64,000 bases of DNA from Rhodophyticola porphyridii (GCF_003688285.1 NZ_RCNT01000003.1:317501-381500), one strand, 5' to 3'. Positions 49,436 through 58,739 are shown, counted from the stretch's first letter. Program-made: numbers and translations. The notes: a model not told the origin generated them from the letters alone.

Positions 49436-50716
49436 ATGAAAGGGGCCTTGCCCGTGGGCCGTGCCGAATACTCGATCTGTCTGGATGTGACGCGCCTGCT
49501 CAGCCGGGTTGGCCGTGGCGCGCTGACCGGTGTGGACCGTGTCGAATATGCGTATCTCAGCTGGTGCCTTCGGCATCATCCGGATGCCCGATACATTTGC
49601 CGGACAACGCGCGGGTATCTGCTTTTTGGCCATGATGGCGGATCCTGTCTTGCCGGCATCCTTGATGGTCGCGCGCCCCTTGGCCCGGCGGACCGGCTGT
49701 CGCGTCTTTACGGCAAGGGTGGCAGTCTCCGGCATCGGGCCGAGGCCATGCTGCGACCGCATGCCCAGGCACGCTGCCTTGCACGGCGCATCGCCAGAAT
49801 GCTGACCTCGGAATTCCGTGATCGGACCGTTTATCTGAATGTGGGGCACAGCAATCTGTCCATTCGGATGCTTGCAGCAGGTTCCGCCCACCCGGAACTG
49901 CGGATGGCGGTTCTGGTTCATGATGTGATCCCGTTGGATCATCCAGACTTCGTCGTCCCAGGTCAGCCGCAGAGATTCGAAGCCATGATGATGCGGGTTT
50001 GCAAGCAGGCGGATCTGATCATTGCGAATTCCCACGATACCCGCACGCGCCTGACATCTCATGCAGCGGGCTGGGGCAGACTGCCGAATGTCGCGGTCGC
50101 CCATCTGGGCCTGCCGGATCCGGTGGCATTCGGACCCCTGCCGCCGGGTTTTGATACGGGCCATCCGTCCTTTCTGGCATTGGGGACCATTGAGCCCCGC
50201 AAGAACCACACGCTTTTGCTGGATGTCTGGGACGATCTGGCCGAAACCCTGCCTGCAAACCGGGTTCCGCATCTGCATCTGGTCGGAAACCGGGGCTGGC
50301 GGAGCGAGGACCTTTTTGCCCGCCTTGACGACCACCCTCTGAACGGGACCTGCATCTTCGAGCATGGTGCCTTGCCCGATACGCAGGTGAGAAGCATGAT
50401 GGCGGCGGCAAGCGGGCTGCTTTTCCCCAGCCTTGCGGAGGGGTTCGGCCTGCCTCCGACCGAGGCGCTTCGAGAAGGCTGCGTTCCGATCTGCTCGGAT
50501 CTTCCGGTTTTGCGCGAGGTTCTGGGTGATAGCGTCATTTACCTTGACCCTCTGGATGCGTACTCTTGGTCCGCAACGATAAAGCAACAAATTGTGGATA
50601 GTTTCTCAGTGCCTGAAACGGCGAAAGCCAGGCTTCCCGACTGGCAGGCACATTTTACTACCGTCGAAGCCGCCCTGCACGCGCTTTGGCAGGACAGGCA
50701 AGAAGGCAGGTTATGA
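49436..50716 (+). CDS. Family 4 glycosyltransferase
   Basis: 426 residues. GT-B fold with C-terminal GT4 signatures: FLALGTIEPRKNHTLLLDVW near 245, and LLFPSLAEGFGLPPTEALRE with the E-x7-E retaining motif near 325. It should transfer a hexose from a nucleotide sugar to a growing surface glycan. The TGA overlaps the next ATG. Confidence 0.9.
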   Translation: MKGALPVGRAEYSICLDVTRLLSRVGRGALTGVDRVEYAYLSWCLRHHPDARYICRTTRGYLLFGHDGGSCLAGILDGRAPLGPADRLSRLYGKGGSLRHRAEAMLRPHAQARCLARRIARMLTSEFRDRTVYLNVGHSNLSIRMLAAGSAHPELRMAVLVHDVIPLDHPDFVVPGQPQRFEAMMMRVCKQADLIIANSHDTRTRLTSHAAGWGRLPNVAVAHLGLPDPVAFGPLPPGFDTGHPSFLALGTIEPRKNHTLLLDVWDDLAETLPANRVPHLHLVGNRGWRSEDLFARLDDHPLNGTCIFEHGALPDTQVRSMMAAASGLLFPSLAEGFGLPPTEALREGCVPICSDLPVLREVLGDSVIYLDPLDAYSWSATIKQQIVDSFSVPETAKARLPDWQAHFTTVEAALHALWQDRQEGRL

Positions 50717-51723
50717 AGGTGATTAAGCGCTATGGATTGCGCCTTAGGCGAAAGAAGTATCGTCTACGTGCGATGCGCAAACGCTGGCAGCTTCTGCCGG
50801 TCGCCGACCGCACCGACCTGATCCGCCCGCGCGATGTCTTGTGTTTCGTGACCCTTCGCAATGAGAGACTGCGCCTGAAGTACTTCCTCGAATACTATCG
50901 TGACCGCGGCATCTCGCATTTCTTCTTCGTCGATAATGACAGCACCGACGGGACGCGCGAGTTTCTTGCCGGTCAGCCAGATTGCTCGGTCTGGACGACG
51001 GATGCCAGCTACAAGCGATCCCGCTTCGGGATGGACTGGCTTAACTGGCTATTGATGAAATACGCGCATGGCCATTGGAGCCTTGTGGTCGATCCCGACG
51101 AGTTCCTGGTCTATCCGTTCTGCGACAGCCGCCCGATCCCGGCGCTGACCGATTGGTTGGATGCCTCTTCGATCAAGTCCTTCGGGACCATGCTCCTTGA
51201 TATGTACCCGAAAGGGTCGATCACCGCACAACCTTATCATGACGGTCAGAATCCGTTCGAGATCGCCTGTTGGTTCGATGCGGGCAATTATCAGATCAAG
51301 CGGAACTGGCAGTTCGGAAACCTGTGGATCCAGGGCGGCCCGCGCGCCCGACTTTTCTTTTCCGAACGTCCCGAGCGTGCGCCGGCGCTGAACAAGATCC
51401 CGCTGGTCAAATGGAACCGCTCCTATGCTTTTGCCAGCTCGACCCACATGCTTCTGCCGCGCGGACTGAACCACGTTTACGACGAGTGGGGCGGGGAAAA
51501 GACCTCCGGCGTTCTGATGCATGCCAAGTTTCTCGACACGTTCACCTTGAAGGCCGAAGAGGAGCTGGAGCGCAGGCAGCACTATGCCAACAGCCATGAA
51601 TACAAGGCCTATCATGCGGGCCTGAACGAAGATCCGAATTTCTGGTGCAAATGGTCCGAACGCTACATCAATTGGCGGCAGCTTGAGATCCTGGGCCTCA
51701 TGTCCAAGGGGAACTGGGCATGA
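50713..51723 (+). CDS. GT2-like glycosyltransferase (PF13704/GT92 type)
   Basis: 336 residues from MKVIKRYGLRLRRKKYRLRA, a strongly basic N-terminus. Motifs LCFVTLRNERLRLKYFLEYY, FFFVDNDSTDGTREFL and the acid motif LVVDPDEFLVYP match glycosyltransferases of the DUF23/PF13704 group. Substrates unknown. It overlaps the GT4 stop (ATGA) and the GT14 gene start (ATGA). Confidence 0.87.
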   Translation: MKVIKRYGLRLRRKKYRLRAMRKRWQLLPVADRTDLIRPRDVLCFVTLRNERLRLKYFLEYYRDRGISHFFFVDNDSTDGTREFLAGQPDCSVWTTDASYKRSRFGMDWLNWLLMKYAHGHWSLVVDPDEFLVYPFCDSRPIPALTDWLDASSIKSFGTMLLDMYPKGSITAQPYHDGQNPFEIACWFDAGNYQIKRNWQFGNLWIQGGPRARLFFSERPERAPALNKIPLVKWNRSYAFASSTHMLLPRGLNHVYDEWGGEKTSGVLMHAKFLDTFTLKAEEELERRQHYANSHEYKAYHAGLNEDPNFWCKWSERYINWRQLEILGLMSKGNWA

Positions 51724-53423
51724 GCAGCGTCGGGTTTGTCATGCTTTGCCATACCGCGCTGGACCGGGCGGCGGAGGTGGCACGGCACTGGGCCGAACGC
51801 GAATGCCCGGTCGTGATTCATGTGGACAAGCGGGTCAGCGCCAAGGCCAACGCATGGCTGCAATCCACACTGTCGGACCTGCCGAATATCCGGTTTTCCA
51901 AGCGGCATAAATGCGAGTGGGGTACCTGGTCACTGGTCGCGGCATCCCAAACCGCGTCAGAGGTGATGCTGACGGAGTTCCCTTCGGTGCGTCATGTCTA
52001 TCTGGCCAGCGGCTCTTGCCTGCCGCTGAGGCCGGTTGAGGAACTGAAAGAATATCTTGCCGCCCGTCCGCAAACGGATTTCATCGAAAGCGTGACCACG
52101 CAGGATGTGGAATGGACCGTCGGCGGGCTGAACGCAGAGCGGTTCCAGTTCCGGTTTCCTTTTTCCTGGAAGCGGCAACGCTTCCTGTTCGATCGTTATG
52201 TCGAGATGCAACGTAGGCTTGGCCTGAAACGCGAAATGCCCGAAGGGCTGGTGCCGCATCTGGGCTCGCAATGGTGGTGTCTGACGCGGCAGACATTGTC
52301 GGCGATCCTGCAGGACCCGGCGCGCAAGGCACATGACGCTTTCTTCAAGCTGGTCTGGATTCCCGACGAGAGCTACTATCAGACGCTAGCGCGGGTCTAT
52401 TCCAGACAGATGGAGAGCCGGTCGCTGACCCTGTCCAAGTTCGATTTTCAGGGCAAGCCGCATGTGTTCTACGATGACCATCTGCATCTTTTGCGGCGCT
52501 CGGATTGCTTCGTGGCGCGCAAGGCATGGCCGCGCGCAAACCGCCTTTACGATACATTTCTGCGCGCCGATCAGCCCGGATCCCAGATGGCGGAGCCCGC
52601 ACCGGGCAAGATCGACCGGGTGTTCGCAAAGGCGTTGGAACGCCGGACACGGGGCCGGGCGGGCCTTTACATGCACAGCCGATTCCCCAATCTCGACTGG
52701 GAAAACGGCAAGACCTGCGCGCGGTACTCCGTATTTCAGGGCTTCAGGGACCTGTTTGAGGATTTCGAGCCCTGGCTGTCCCGCCGTCTGGGAGCGCGGG
52801 TCCACGGCAACCTCTTTGATCCTGTCCGGGCCCGTTTCGCCGGGGATACGGATGTCTATGCCGGCTGTTTGTCATCGGCGGCAAAACTGCGCGACTACAA
52901 TCCGCAGCATTTCCTGACGAGCCTCATCTGGAACACGCGGGGCGAACGCCAGGTGTTCCAGTTCAGCCCGCGAGACAATCAGAAAATCGGCTGGTTTCTG
53001 TCCTCCGACAGCAACGCGCAGATCTCGGTCATCACCGGGGCCTGGGCCGTGCCGCTGTTTCTGTCGAATCGTGATTTCGGCGAGATCCGCAAAGAGGCCG
53101 CAATGATGCAGAAGCAGGAGGTTGAATTCCTGAACATCTTGCGCAGCGTCAAGACCCGGGCCGATGTGCGGATCTGGTCGCTTGCCGAGTTCGTGGAGGA
53201 GCCGATGGAGAACCTGCAAAGCATTCTGGATGCGATGGACGGGCCTTCGGCGCCGCGCCTGACCGAGGCGCCGCGCATGGCCAATCTGGACGGGTTCGGG
53301 CAGTTTCTGCAAAACCTCAAGAACCAGGGCATGCAACCCTTCGTGATCGGTGATTTTTCGGCCACGACCCAGGGATCACAAACGAAGCCCGGTGATAACC
53401 GCCCCTATCTGGTAAAGAAGTAG
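51720..53423 (+). CDS. Core-2/I-branching (GT14-like) glycosyltransferase with long C-terminal extension
   Basis: 567 residues. The N-terminal about 300 residues resemble GT14 enzymes: VVIHVDKR at 31-38, YLASGSCLPLRP at 94-105, HLGSQWWCLTR at 180-190 and WIPDESYYQTLAR at 213-225. GT14 includes eukaryotic branching GlcNAc-transferases and peptide O-xylosyltransferases. The remaining about 265 residues have no recognised motif but are ordered-looking (for example DNQKIGWFLSSDSNAQISVI). Coupled to the previous gene, with the sulfotransferase ATG directly after its stop. Confidence 0.85.
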   Translation: MSSVGFVMLCHTALDRAAEVARHWAERECPVVIHVDKRVSAKANAWLQSTLSDLPNIRFSKRHKCEWGTWSLVAASQTASEVMLTEFPSVRHVYLASGSCLPLRPVEELKEYLAARPQTDFIESVTTQDVEWTVGGLNAERFQFRFPFSWKRQRFLFDRYVEMQRRLGLKREMPEGLVPHLGSQWWCLTRQTLSAILQDPARKAHDAFFKLVWIPDESYYQTLARVYSRQMESRSLTLSKFDFQGKPHVFYDDHLHLLRRSDCFVARKAWPRANRLYDTFLRADQPGSQMAEPAPGKIDRVFAKALERRTRGRAGLYMHSRFPNLDWENGKTCARYSVFQGFRDLFEDFEPWLSRRLGARVHGNLFDPVRARFAGDTDVYAGCLSSAAKLRDYNPQHFLTSLIWNTRGERQVFQFSPRDNQKIGWFLSSDSNAQISVITGAWAVPLFLSNRDFGEIRKEAAMMQKQEVEFLNILRSVKTRADVRIWSLAEFVEEPMENLQSILDAMDGPSAPRLTEAPRMANLDGFGQFLQNLKNQGMQPFVIGDFSATTQGSQTKPGDNRPYLVKK

Positions 53424-54857
53424 ATGCCCCGCCAATTTGACGCCTTCGTGATGTTTGCCGAGATGCGGACCGGTTCGAACAATCTTGAGGCGACGTTGAA
53501 CGAGTTCCCCGACCTGGACTGCCTGGGCGAAGTGTTCAACCCGTCCTTCATGGGCCGTCACAATACCTTCGAGATGTTCGGCATCGATATGAAGGCGCGC
53601 GAAAAAGACCCGGTCCGCCTTTTCGACGCGCTGCTTGAGAATGTCGAAGGATTGCCGGGGTTCCGGTTCTTTCACGATCATGACGCCCGGGTGCTGGAGC
53701 GGGTGTTGCCGGACCCGAAAGTCGCCAAGATCATCCTGACCCGCAATCCGCTGGAAAGCTATGTGTCGCGCAAGATCGCGGCGGCGACGGGTCAGTGGCG
53801 GCTGACGGATATGAAACACCGTCGCGAGTCCAACAAGATTACATTCGACACAGAGGAGTTCGAGGTTCTGCTGGAAAAGCTCCAGGCATTCCAGATTGCA
53901 CTGCAAAACGGTCTGCAACGAACGGGGCAAACCGCCTTCTACATCTCCTATGAAGACATCAACGATCTGGATGTGATCAACGGGATGGCACGATATCTGG
54001 GGTCTTCCCATGAGATTTCGGCGACCAATAAAAAGCTTAAGAAGCAAAACCCGAGTGACCTGAGCCAGAAGGTCGAGAATTTCGAGGAAATGGCCGCGGC
54101 CGTCGCGGCGCTTGACCGGTTCGATCTGACCCGGACCCCCAATTTCGAACCGAGACGGCATCCCGGCGTTCCGGGGTTTTTCGCTTTGCCGGAGACGGGA
54201 TTGCTGTTCCTGCCGATCAACGGATCGGTCGTGGCGCCGGTCGTGACCTGGATGGCCGGGCTTGATGGGCTCGCCGCGCGGGATGTGGCCAGCGGGATGA
54301 ACCAAAAGGAGCTTCGCCAATGGATGCGCCGGCACGAGGGACATCGCAGCTTCACGGTTCTGCGGCATCCGGTTGCCCGCGCCTATGATGTGTTCAACCG
54401 CTGCATTCTGCCGAACGACCGCCCGGCATATGCGGAGGCGCGGCGGGTGCTGCGCAAGATGTACGGTCTTCCCATTCCCGCGAAAGGGCTTGTGGAAGGG
54501 TATGGAGCGGAGGAGCATAAGGCCGCGTTCCTCGCCTTTCTTGCCTTTCTGAAAGGCAATCTGGCCGGCCAGACCGGTCTGAAGGTCGATCCGTCCTGGG
54601 CCACCCAAACGGCCATCCTTCAGGGCATGGCGAACGTGACCCTGCCCGATCTACTGATCCGGGAGGAAGAGATGGCGCAGGAACTGCCCGCTCTGGCCGC
54701 GAAACTCGGCCATGGGGATGCCGGTTTCGATACGCCTTTGCCCGACGAGCCCTTTCCGCTGAAAAGCATCTATGACGGCTCGGTCGAAGACGCGGCGATG
54801 GAGGTTTATCGCCGCGACTATCTGAATTTCGGATTTCCGCGCTGGGACCGGCGTTAG
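53424..54857 (+). CDS. Two-domain sulfotransferase
   Basis: 477 residues. N-terminal domain (1-235) has the PAPS 5'-phosphosulfate-like loop FAEMRTGSNNLE at 11-22 and the 3'-phosphate motif ILTRNPLESYVSRKI at 104-118. A second segment (258-477) has LRHPVARAYDVFNRCI at 313-328 plus the PSWATQTAIL region of carbohydrate sulfotransferases, but its first loop reads PINGSVVAPVV (264-274) instead of the usual PKTAGTS. One active and one degenerate domain is the likely reading. Probable role: sulfation of the glycan made by the four upstream transferases. It starts at the base after the GT14 stop. Confidence 0.85.
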   Translation: MPRQFDAFVMFAEMRTGSNNLEATLNEFPDLDCLGEVFNPSFMGRHNTFEMFGIDMKAREKDPVRLFDALLENVEGLPGFRFFHDHDARVLERVLPDPKVAKIILTRNPLESYVSRKIAAATGQWRLTDMKHRRESNKITFDTEEFEVLLEKLQAFQIALQNGLQRTGQTAFYISYEDINDLDVINGMARYLGSSHEISATNKKLKKQNPSDLSQKVENFEEMAAAVAALDRFDLTRTPNFEPRRHPGVPGFFALPETGLLFLPINGSVVAPVVTWMAGLDGLAARDVASGMNQKELRQWMRRHEGHRSFTVLRHPVARAYDVFNRCILPNDRPAYAEARRVLRKMYGLPIPAKGLVEGYGAEEHKAAFLAFLAFLKGNLAGQTGLKVDPSWATQTAILQGMANVTLPDLLIREEEMAQELPALAAKLGHGDAGFDTPLPDEPFPLKSIYDGSVEDAAMEVYRRDYLNFGFPRWDRR

Positions 54858-55318
54858 GCCGCCTGCGAGGCGGCGCCGCCTGTGATCAGCGTATGCAGAG
54901 TCGCCGGGTCCGAATTGGCGCGCAGTTTGGTGCAGAGCGCAGGGTTGCGCAGGGTCCGCGACACAAGTGCCAGAGCCTTGAGATGGTCGACACCACTGTC
55001 AGCCGGGGCGAACAGCGCGAAAATCAGGTCAACCGGCTGCCGATCGACCGATTCGAAATCGATCGGCTTGTCGAGCTTGAGGAAGGCACCGCTGACATTG
55101 GTGAGATCGCCAAGCCGTGCATGAGGCAGGGCCACGCCGTGGCCGACCCCGGTCGGACCCAGGCTCTCGCGGTCCTGCAGCGCATCGAAAATGCTGCTCG
55201 CCGGAAGCCCGACAAGGTTTTGCGCCACATCGGCGATGGTCTGCATCAGCCGCTTTTTACTCGTGACATCCGAAACAACCTTAACGCCCTGCGGTTTGAG
55301 CAGTGTCGGCAAGTCCAT
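54854..55318 (-). CDS. ptsN: Nitrogen-type PTS EIIA protein PtsN
   Basis: 154 residues with the phosphorylated histidine in GVGHGVALPHARL near residue 66. In Proteobacteria it is part of PTS-Ntr and links nitrogen and potassium status to regulation. Downstream of hpf by 42 bases, a standard order. Convergent with the sulfotransferase; their stops overlap. Confidence 0.95.
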   Translation of the reverse strand: MDLPTLLKPQGVKVVSDVTSKKRLMQTIADVAQNLVGLPASSIFDALQDRESLGPTGVGHGVALPHARLGDLTNVSGAFLKLDKPIDFESVDRQPVDLIFALFAPADSGVDHLKALALVSRTLRNPALCTKLRANSDPATLHTLITGGAASQAA

Positions 55319-55360
55319 GTCTGATCCTATCCTCGCGCCTGTCCCGGTGCGCGTGCTCGG

Positions 55361-55936
55361 TTACTTTTCCGGACGGGGGTCGATCCACCCGACATTTCCA
55401 TCATCCCGGCGGTACACAACATTCACGCCATCATGCCCTTCGTTACGGAAGACCAGAAGCGGCGCCCCGGCGATTTCCATCTGCATCACGGCCTCACCCA
55501 CGGACAGGGAAGGGATTTTCGTTTCCATCTCGGCCACGATGATGGGCTGGAGAGTTTCGGGTTCGGCGGCATCGTTATGTTCCGATGCGGCGAGGATATA
55601 GGACGACGCGCCGAAAAGTTCAACGGGTTGTGATCGCTCTTTGTGATGGTCCTTCAGGCGGCGTTTGTAGCGGCGCAGCTGCTTCTCCATCTTGTCGCAG
55701 CACGAATCGAACGCGGCATAGATTTCATGTGCGGAGGCCTTCGCAGAAGCCGTCAGTCCGGTCGACAGGTGAACCGTGGTTTCGCACACATATTCATGGC
55801 CGCTCCGCGAAAAGATCACATTGGCATCGGTGGGACGTTCGGCATATTTGGATACGGCCGAGCCAAGGCACTCCTTCACATGGGTCTGAAGTGCGTCACC
55901 GATATCGATCTGTTTTCCGCTGATTTGGTACCGCAT
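55361..55936 (-). CDS. hpf: Ribosome hibernation promoting factor, long form
   Basis: 191 residues. N-terminal S30AE/YfiA domain (about 1-105) starting MRYQISGKQIDIGDALQTHV, then a linker and the C-terminal dimerisation domain (135-191) ending YRRDDGNVGWIDPRP. Long HPF dimerises 70S ribosomes in stationary phase. GGAGGAT precedes the ATG. The 286 bases between it and lptB contain no gene; its promoter is probably there. Confidence 0.95.
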   Translation of the reverse strand: MRYQISGKQIDIGDALQTHVKECLGSAVSKYAERPTDANVIFSRSGHEYVCETTVHLSTGLTASAKASAHEIYAAFDSCCDKMEKQLRRYKRRLKDHHKERSQPVELFGASSYILAASEHNDAAEPETLQPIIVAEMETKIPSLSVGEAVMQMEIAGAPLLVFRNEGHDGVNVVYRRDDGNVGWIDPRPEK

Positions 55937-56222
55937 GTATCCTCCGAAATAGCCCTATAGAGCCCTCCACAACCTTAGCCGTGTGGCCCTAACCAAGTGT
56001 TTATGATGTCTGGATGCAGATGAGCCGGTCTGCTGCGCGCTACCAGGCCTGTGCGGCCCGGGCATGGCACAAATTGGGGATCGGCAATTGCGAACATCAG
56101 CACCATTTGGCGACACTTTGCCGGGCTCTGTCAATCGCAAGACGACGCCGAAAGGGGCGGCATATGGTGGCATGCACATCGCGTTCAGCCGCTGCGCGGG
56201 CAATTGCCGAATGATCGGCTGC

Positions 56223-56984
56223 CTAGCTGATGCGGAAGCTCTGCCCGAGATAGACCCGGCGTACGTTCTCATCCCGGACGACTTCATCCGCCGTGCCGTT
56301 CATCAGGATCGTACCGTCATGCAGGATATAGGCGCGATCCACGATCTGCAGGGTTTCACGCACGTTGTGATCGGTGATCAGCACGCCCAGACCGCGGGTC
56401 TTGAGGTCGGAAACCAACGCCCTGATCTCGCTCACCGCAATCGGGTCGACCCCGGCAAAAGGTTCATCCAGAAGCACGTATCGCGGGTTCGAGGCCAGAC
56501 AGCGGGCGATCTCCACCCGTCTGCGTTCCCCTCCGGAAAGCGACAGCGCAGGCGCCCGGCGCAGGTGCCCGACAGAAAATTCCGAAAGCAGTTCTTCTAG
56601 ACGATCCAGACGTGTCGTGCGGTTCGGCTCAGCCACCTCAAGTATCGCCATGATGTTGTCTTCCACGGACAGCCCGCGAAAAATCGACATTTCCTGGGGC
56701 AGATACCCGATTCCGGCCTTGGCACGGCGATACATGGGAAGCTGCGTGACATCGCGCCCATCCAGCGTGACCGTTCCGCCATCCGGTGTGATCAGCCCGG
56801 CGATCGAGTAGAAACATGTGGTCTTGCCAGATCCGTTCGGGCCCAGCAACGCCACAACCTCCCCCTGGTTCAGCGACATCGTGACATCGCGGATCACCGG
56901 CCGGCGGCGATAGCTTTTGCGCAGCTGGCTGATATGCAGGCCCTTCTGGCCTTCGGTGACGGTCAGATTTGGACGGGCCGCCAT
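56223..56984 (-). CDS. lptB: LPS export ABC ATPase LptB
   Basis: 253 residues from MAARPNLTVTEGQKGLHISQ. Walker A LLGPNGSGKTTCFYSIAG, Q-loop LPQEMSIFRG, signature LSGGERRRVEIARCL, Walker B YVLLDEPFAGVDP and switch histidine ITDHNVRET. It powers LptBFGC extraction of lipopolysaccharide. Its ATG overlaps the lptA stop in TGATG. Confidence 0.96.
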   Translation of the reverse strand: MAARPNLTVTEGQKGLHISQLRKSYRRRPVIRDVTMSLNQGEVVALLGPNGSGKTTCFYSIAGLITPDGGTVTLDGRDVTQLPMYRRAKAGIGYLPQEMSIFRGLSVEDNIMAILEVAEPNRTTRLDRLEELLSEFSVGHLRRAPALSLSGGERRRVEIARCLASNPRYVLLDEPFAGVDPIAVSEIRALVSDLKTRGLGVLITDHNVRETLQIVDRAYILHDGTILMNGTADEVVRDENVRRVYLGQSFRIS

Positions 56985-57475
56985 CAATCCGATCCCTGCT
57001 GCAGGACGGTACGAACGCGCCCTTCGACCGTGCCGTCACCGGTGGCCATGTTCACGACCATCCGGTCGCCCGAGATTGCCGTGGCCCCCTGCGTCACCAG
57101 CACACCGCCCGACAGCGTCATGAGGGAGGAGGCGACTTCATAGGCTGCGGATTGCCCCTCGGCGGCATCCACACCGCGCGTGACGAGCACGCCTCCCGTG
57201 GCCTCGACCCGGCTGACATCCTGCGCGCCGCCATCTTCGGTGTTGTAGAAGACGGTGACCTCGCCCGCCGCGATGCGCAGGTCGCCCTGAACGATGATCA
57301 CGTTGCCGGTAAAGACGGCGTTGCCGGTTTCCTGATTCAATGTCAGGGCATCGGCGGTGACCTCGATTGACTGTGTTGCATCATGCGCCACATCGCCGAA
57401 GCCGATATTGACCTGGGCGAAGGCGGCAAGGGCCGAAAACTGGAGGGCCAGAAAAACCGTAAGAAATGCGCGCAT
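56984..57475 (-). CDS. lptA: LPS transport periplasmic protein LptA
   Basis: 163 residues. Signal peptide MRAFLTVFLALQFSALAAFA, then an OstA-type beta-jellyroll with SIEVTADALTLNQETGNAVF and GNVIIVQGDLRIAAGEVTVF. It forms the periplasmic bridge for LPS between LptC and LptD. TGATG coupling to lptB. Confidence 0.93.
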   Translation of the reverse strand: MRAFLTVFLALQFSALAAFAQVNIGFGDVAHDATQSIEVTADALTLNQETGNAVFTGNVIIVQGDLRIAAGEVTVFYNTEDGGAQDVSRVEATGGVLVTRGVDAAEGQSAAYEVASSLMTLSGGVLVTQGATAISGDRMVVNMATGDGTVEGRVRTVLQQGSD

Positions 57476-57484
57476 CAAGAAACC

Positions 57485-58081
57485 TCAACTCTCCGGCTCA
57501 TATAGCATCCTGACCCGTCCGTTGAAACTCAGAACCTGCACACCGGTTTCTTCGGACAGAACCATTCGATCCGCGCTCAGCGTCATGGAGGGTCCGTCGA
57601 CCCGGACCGGGCCGGGAGAAACGACGCTCAGAACCTCGAAGGAGACGACGATACGGTCGCTTTCAAGCCGGTAGCCGGTCGAACTGGTGAGGCGGACATC
57701 ATTTTGCAGATCGGCGGTCCGGTTGCTCAGATCCACCTCCGATGCGGCACTGTTCAGAAGAATATAATCAGTTTCCGATATGGCGACGCGGGTTTCGACC
57801 TGTTGTGCGGAAATCCGATCCGGCGCGTCAGGCGCCGGCGCCGCGCTTTCGGCGATGAACAGAACCTCCCGCCCATCCTCCAGGGTGCCGGCAAAACGGG
57901 GGTTTCCCAGCCGCTGTTCACGCGCAAGCTCTTCTACATCAACTTCGGCGAATGGAATTGCACGATCCGGATCGGGGGAGTTGGAGAACAGAAACAGCGT
58001 CGACAGAAGGCCAAGTGCCAGGAGCGGCAAGATGACTTTCACCCAGGCCACGATTTGTGAATATCGGTTTGTTACGGCCAT
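57485..58081 (-). CDS. lptC: LPS export protein LptC
   Basis: 198 residues with one N-terminal membrane span (WVKVILPLLALGLLSTLFLF), then a periplasmic LptC/YrbK fold with DGREVLFIAESAAP and ASEVDLSNRTADLQNDVRLT. It connects the LptBFG transporter with LptA. Eight bases after rnd and nine before lptA. Confidence 0.92.
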   Translation of the reverse strand: MAVTNRYSQIVAWVKVILPLLALGLLSTLFLFSNSPDPDRAIPFAEVDVEELAREQRLGNPRFAGTLEDGREVLFIAESAAPAPDAPDRISAQQVETRVAISETDYILLNSAASEVDLSNRTADLQNDVRLTSSTGYRLESDRIVVSFEVLSVVSPGPVRVDGPSMTLSADRMVLSEETGVQVLSFNGRVRMLYEPES

Positions 58082-58089
58082 CGGCGCGG

Positions 58090-58701
58090 CTAATGCGCGA
58101 AGATGTCGATCTCCGGCCAGCCCGCCAGATCAAGCCGGGCCCGTGCCGGAAGGAAGTCGAACGATGCTTGCGCAAGATCGCTCCGCCCTTCGCGCGCCAG
58201 TCGCCGGTCAAGCTCTTCCCGAAGCCGGTGAAGATACAACACATCGGATGCAGCATAGGTTTTCTGCGCCTCGCTGAGCACCTCCGCACCCCAGTCCGAG
58301 CTTTGCTGATGCTTGGAGATGTCGATGCCCAGAAGTTCCTGGCAAAGATACTTCAGCCCGTGCCGGTCGGTATAGGTCCGCACGAGCTTCGACGCGATCT
58401 TGGTGCAGTAAACCGGCGCCGCCAATGCTCCGAAGGCATTCATCATCGCGGCGATGTCGAAGCGCCCGAAATGGAACAGTTTCAGCACATCTGGATCTGT
58501 GAGCAGGGCGGCGAGATTGGGCGCCTGCGTCTGCCCATTGGCGATCTGCACCAGATGAGCATTGCCGTCCCCGCCCGAGAGCTGGACCAAACACAACCGG
58601 TCGCGATGCGGGTTCAAACCCATGGTTTCACAATCGATCGCGACCACTGGCCCAAGATCAAGCCCGTCCGGCAAATCGTTCTGATAGGTATGGATCGTCA
58701 C
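58090..58701 (-). CDS. rnd: Ribonuclease D-like 3'-5' exonuclease
   Basis: 203 residues. DEDD exonuclease motifs: VVAIDCETMGLNPHRDRLCL, LKLFHFGRFDIAAMMNAFGA and the final YAASDVLYLHRLREEL. The C-terminal HRDC domains of E. coli RNase D are absent; this short form is common in alphaproteobacteria. Likely in tRNA 3' maturation. Interestingly it sits just downstream of a tRNA gene. Confidence 0.92.
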   Translation of the reverse strand: MTIHTYQNDLPDGLDLGPVVAIDCETMGLNPHRDRLCLVQLSGGDGNAHLVQIANGQTQAPNLAALLTDPDVLKLFHFGRFDIAAMMNAFGALAAPVYCTKIASKLVRTYTDRHGLKYLCQELLGIDISKHQQSSDWGAEVLSEAQKTYAASDVLYLHRLREELDRRLAREGRSDLAQASFDFLPARARLDLAGWPEIDIFAH

Positions 58702-58706
58702 ATCTG

Positions 58707-58739
58707 CCCCTTTTCTCGACCCCTGGTCAGAAAAAGGGG
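58707..58739. repeat. Inverted repeat between tRNA-Leu and rnd
   Basis: CCCCTTTTCT (58707-58716) and AGAAAAAGGGG (58729-58739, with one bulged A) around a 12-base spacer. Directly downstream of the tRNA 3' end and six bases before the rnd ATG. It may end or process the tRNA transcript, or hide the rnd ribosome site. Confidence 0.55.

Noticed and set aside
55937-56222. Possible small gene in the hpf-lptB gap
   Set aside because: Candidate frames of 60-110 codons have arginine-rich shadow composition and no ribosome site. The gap more likely holds the hpf promoter.
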